DNA from: Elusimicrobia bacterium RIFOXYB2_FULL_48_7
Lineage (GTDB): Bacteria; Elusimicrobiota; Endomicrobiia; CG1-02-37-114; XYA2-FULL-39-19
Direction: 5' to 3'
Length of the DNA: 5,394 bases
Assembly: GCA_001800495.1 (NCBI GenBank)
Contig: MGVM01000178.1
Span: 2,097 to 7,490, forward strand
The notes beneath the pieces were generated by a model. That model worked only from the letters and a program-made list of their open reading frames with translations, was not told the DNA's origin and made no database searches. Shown in pieces: positions 5,391 to 5,394 of the stretch (position 1 is the stretch's first letter; every line of letters begins with the position of its first letter). The position numbers were made by a program, and so were the translations under genes.

Positions 5391-5394
5391 AATA

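Overview
All genes in this window read on the minus strand, so gene order in the direction of transcription runs from high to low coordinates. The gene content suggests an uncultured diderm (Gram-negative-type) bacterium. There are two outer-membrane beta-barrel candidates with signal peptides, a secreted FecR-domain protein, an inner-membrane-anchored TPR protein and a corrinoid-type methyltransferase of the MtaA/CmuA family. The style recalls candidate phyla such as Elusimicrobiota or Omnitrophota and their relatives, but that placement is a guess from gene style only.

Layout, in transcription order. (1) 5390-4386: MtaA/CmuA-like zinc methyltransferase of the uroporphyrinogen decarboxylase superfamily. 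Its 3' end overlaps a small secreted beta-barrel candidate (4414-3695). (2) 3694-3592: a 103-bp gap with a good sigma-70-type promoter (17-bp spacer, perfect TATAAT) whose -35 side is covered by an 18-bp imperfect palindrome. (3) 3591-2761: a sigma-70 family factor with regions 1.2, 2, 3 and 4, followed after 21 bp by apt (2739-2227), so probably a sigma factor/purine-salvage operon. (4) 2226-1915: 312 bp without a protein gene. It holds a tRNA-Arg(CCT) gene and four copies of one bulged hairpin, three in tandem on the 5' side of the tRNA and one on its 3' side. (5) 1914 to the window edge: a membrane-anchored TPR protein, a FecR-domain secreted protein and the start of an outer-membrane beta-barrel protein. 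The three are packed with an 18-bp gap and an 8-nt overlap, and look like a cell-envelope operon.

The most unusual feature is the hairpin family at 1931-2219. All four copies share one architecture: 8-bp outer stem, 3-nt bulge on one side only, 4-bp inner stem, 8-nt loop (10 nt in one copy). The stem sequences differ, yet almost every change is compensated on the other arm. A conserved AGGTA lies 3-5 nt before each hairpin (minus orientation), and units repeat every 50-51 bp. The array runs from the stop codon of apt to the ribosome binding site of the TPR gene. I do not recognise it as a named element. It could be a REP-like dispersed hairpin family or a structured RNA module.
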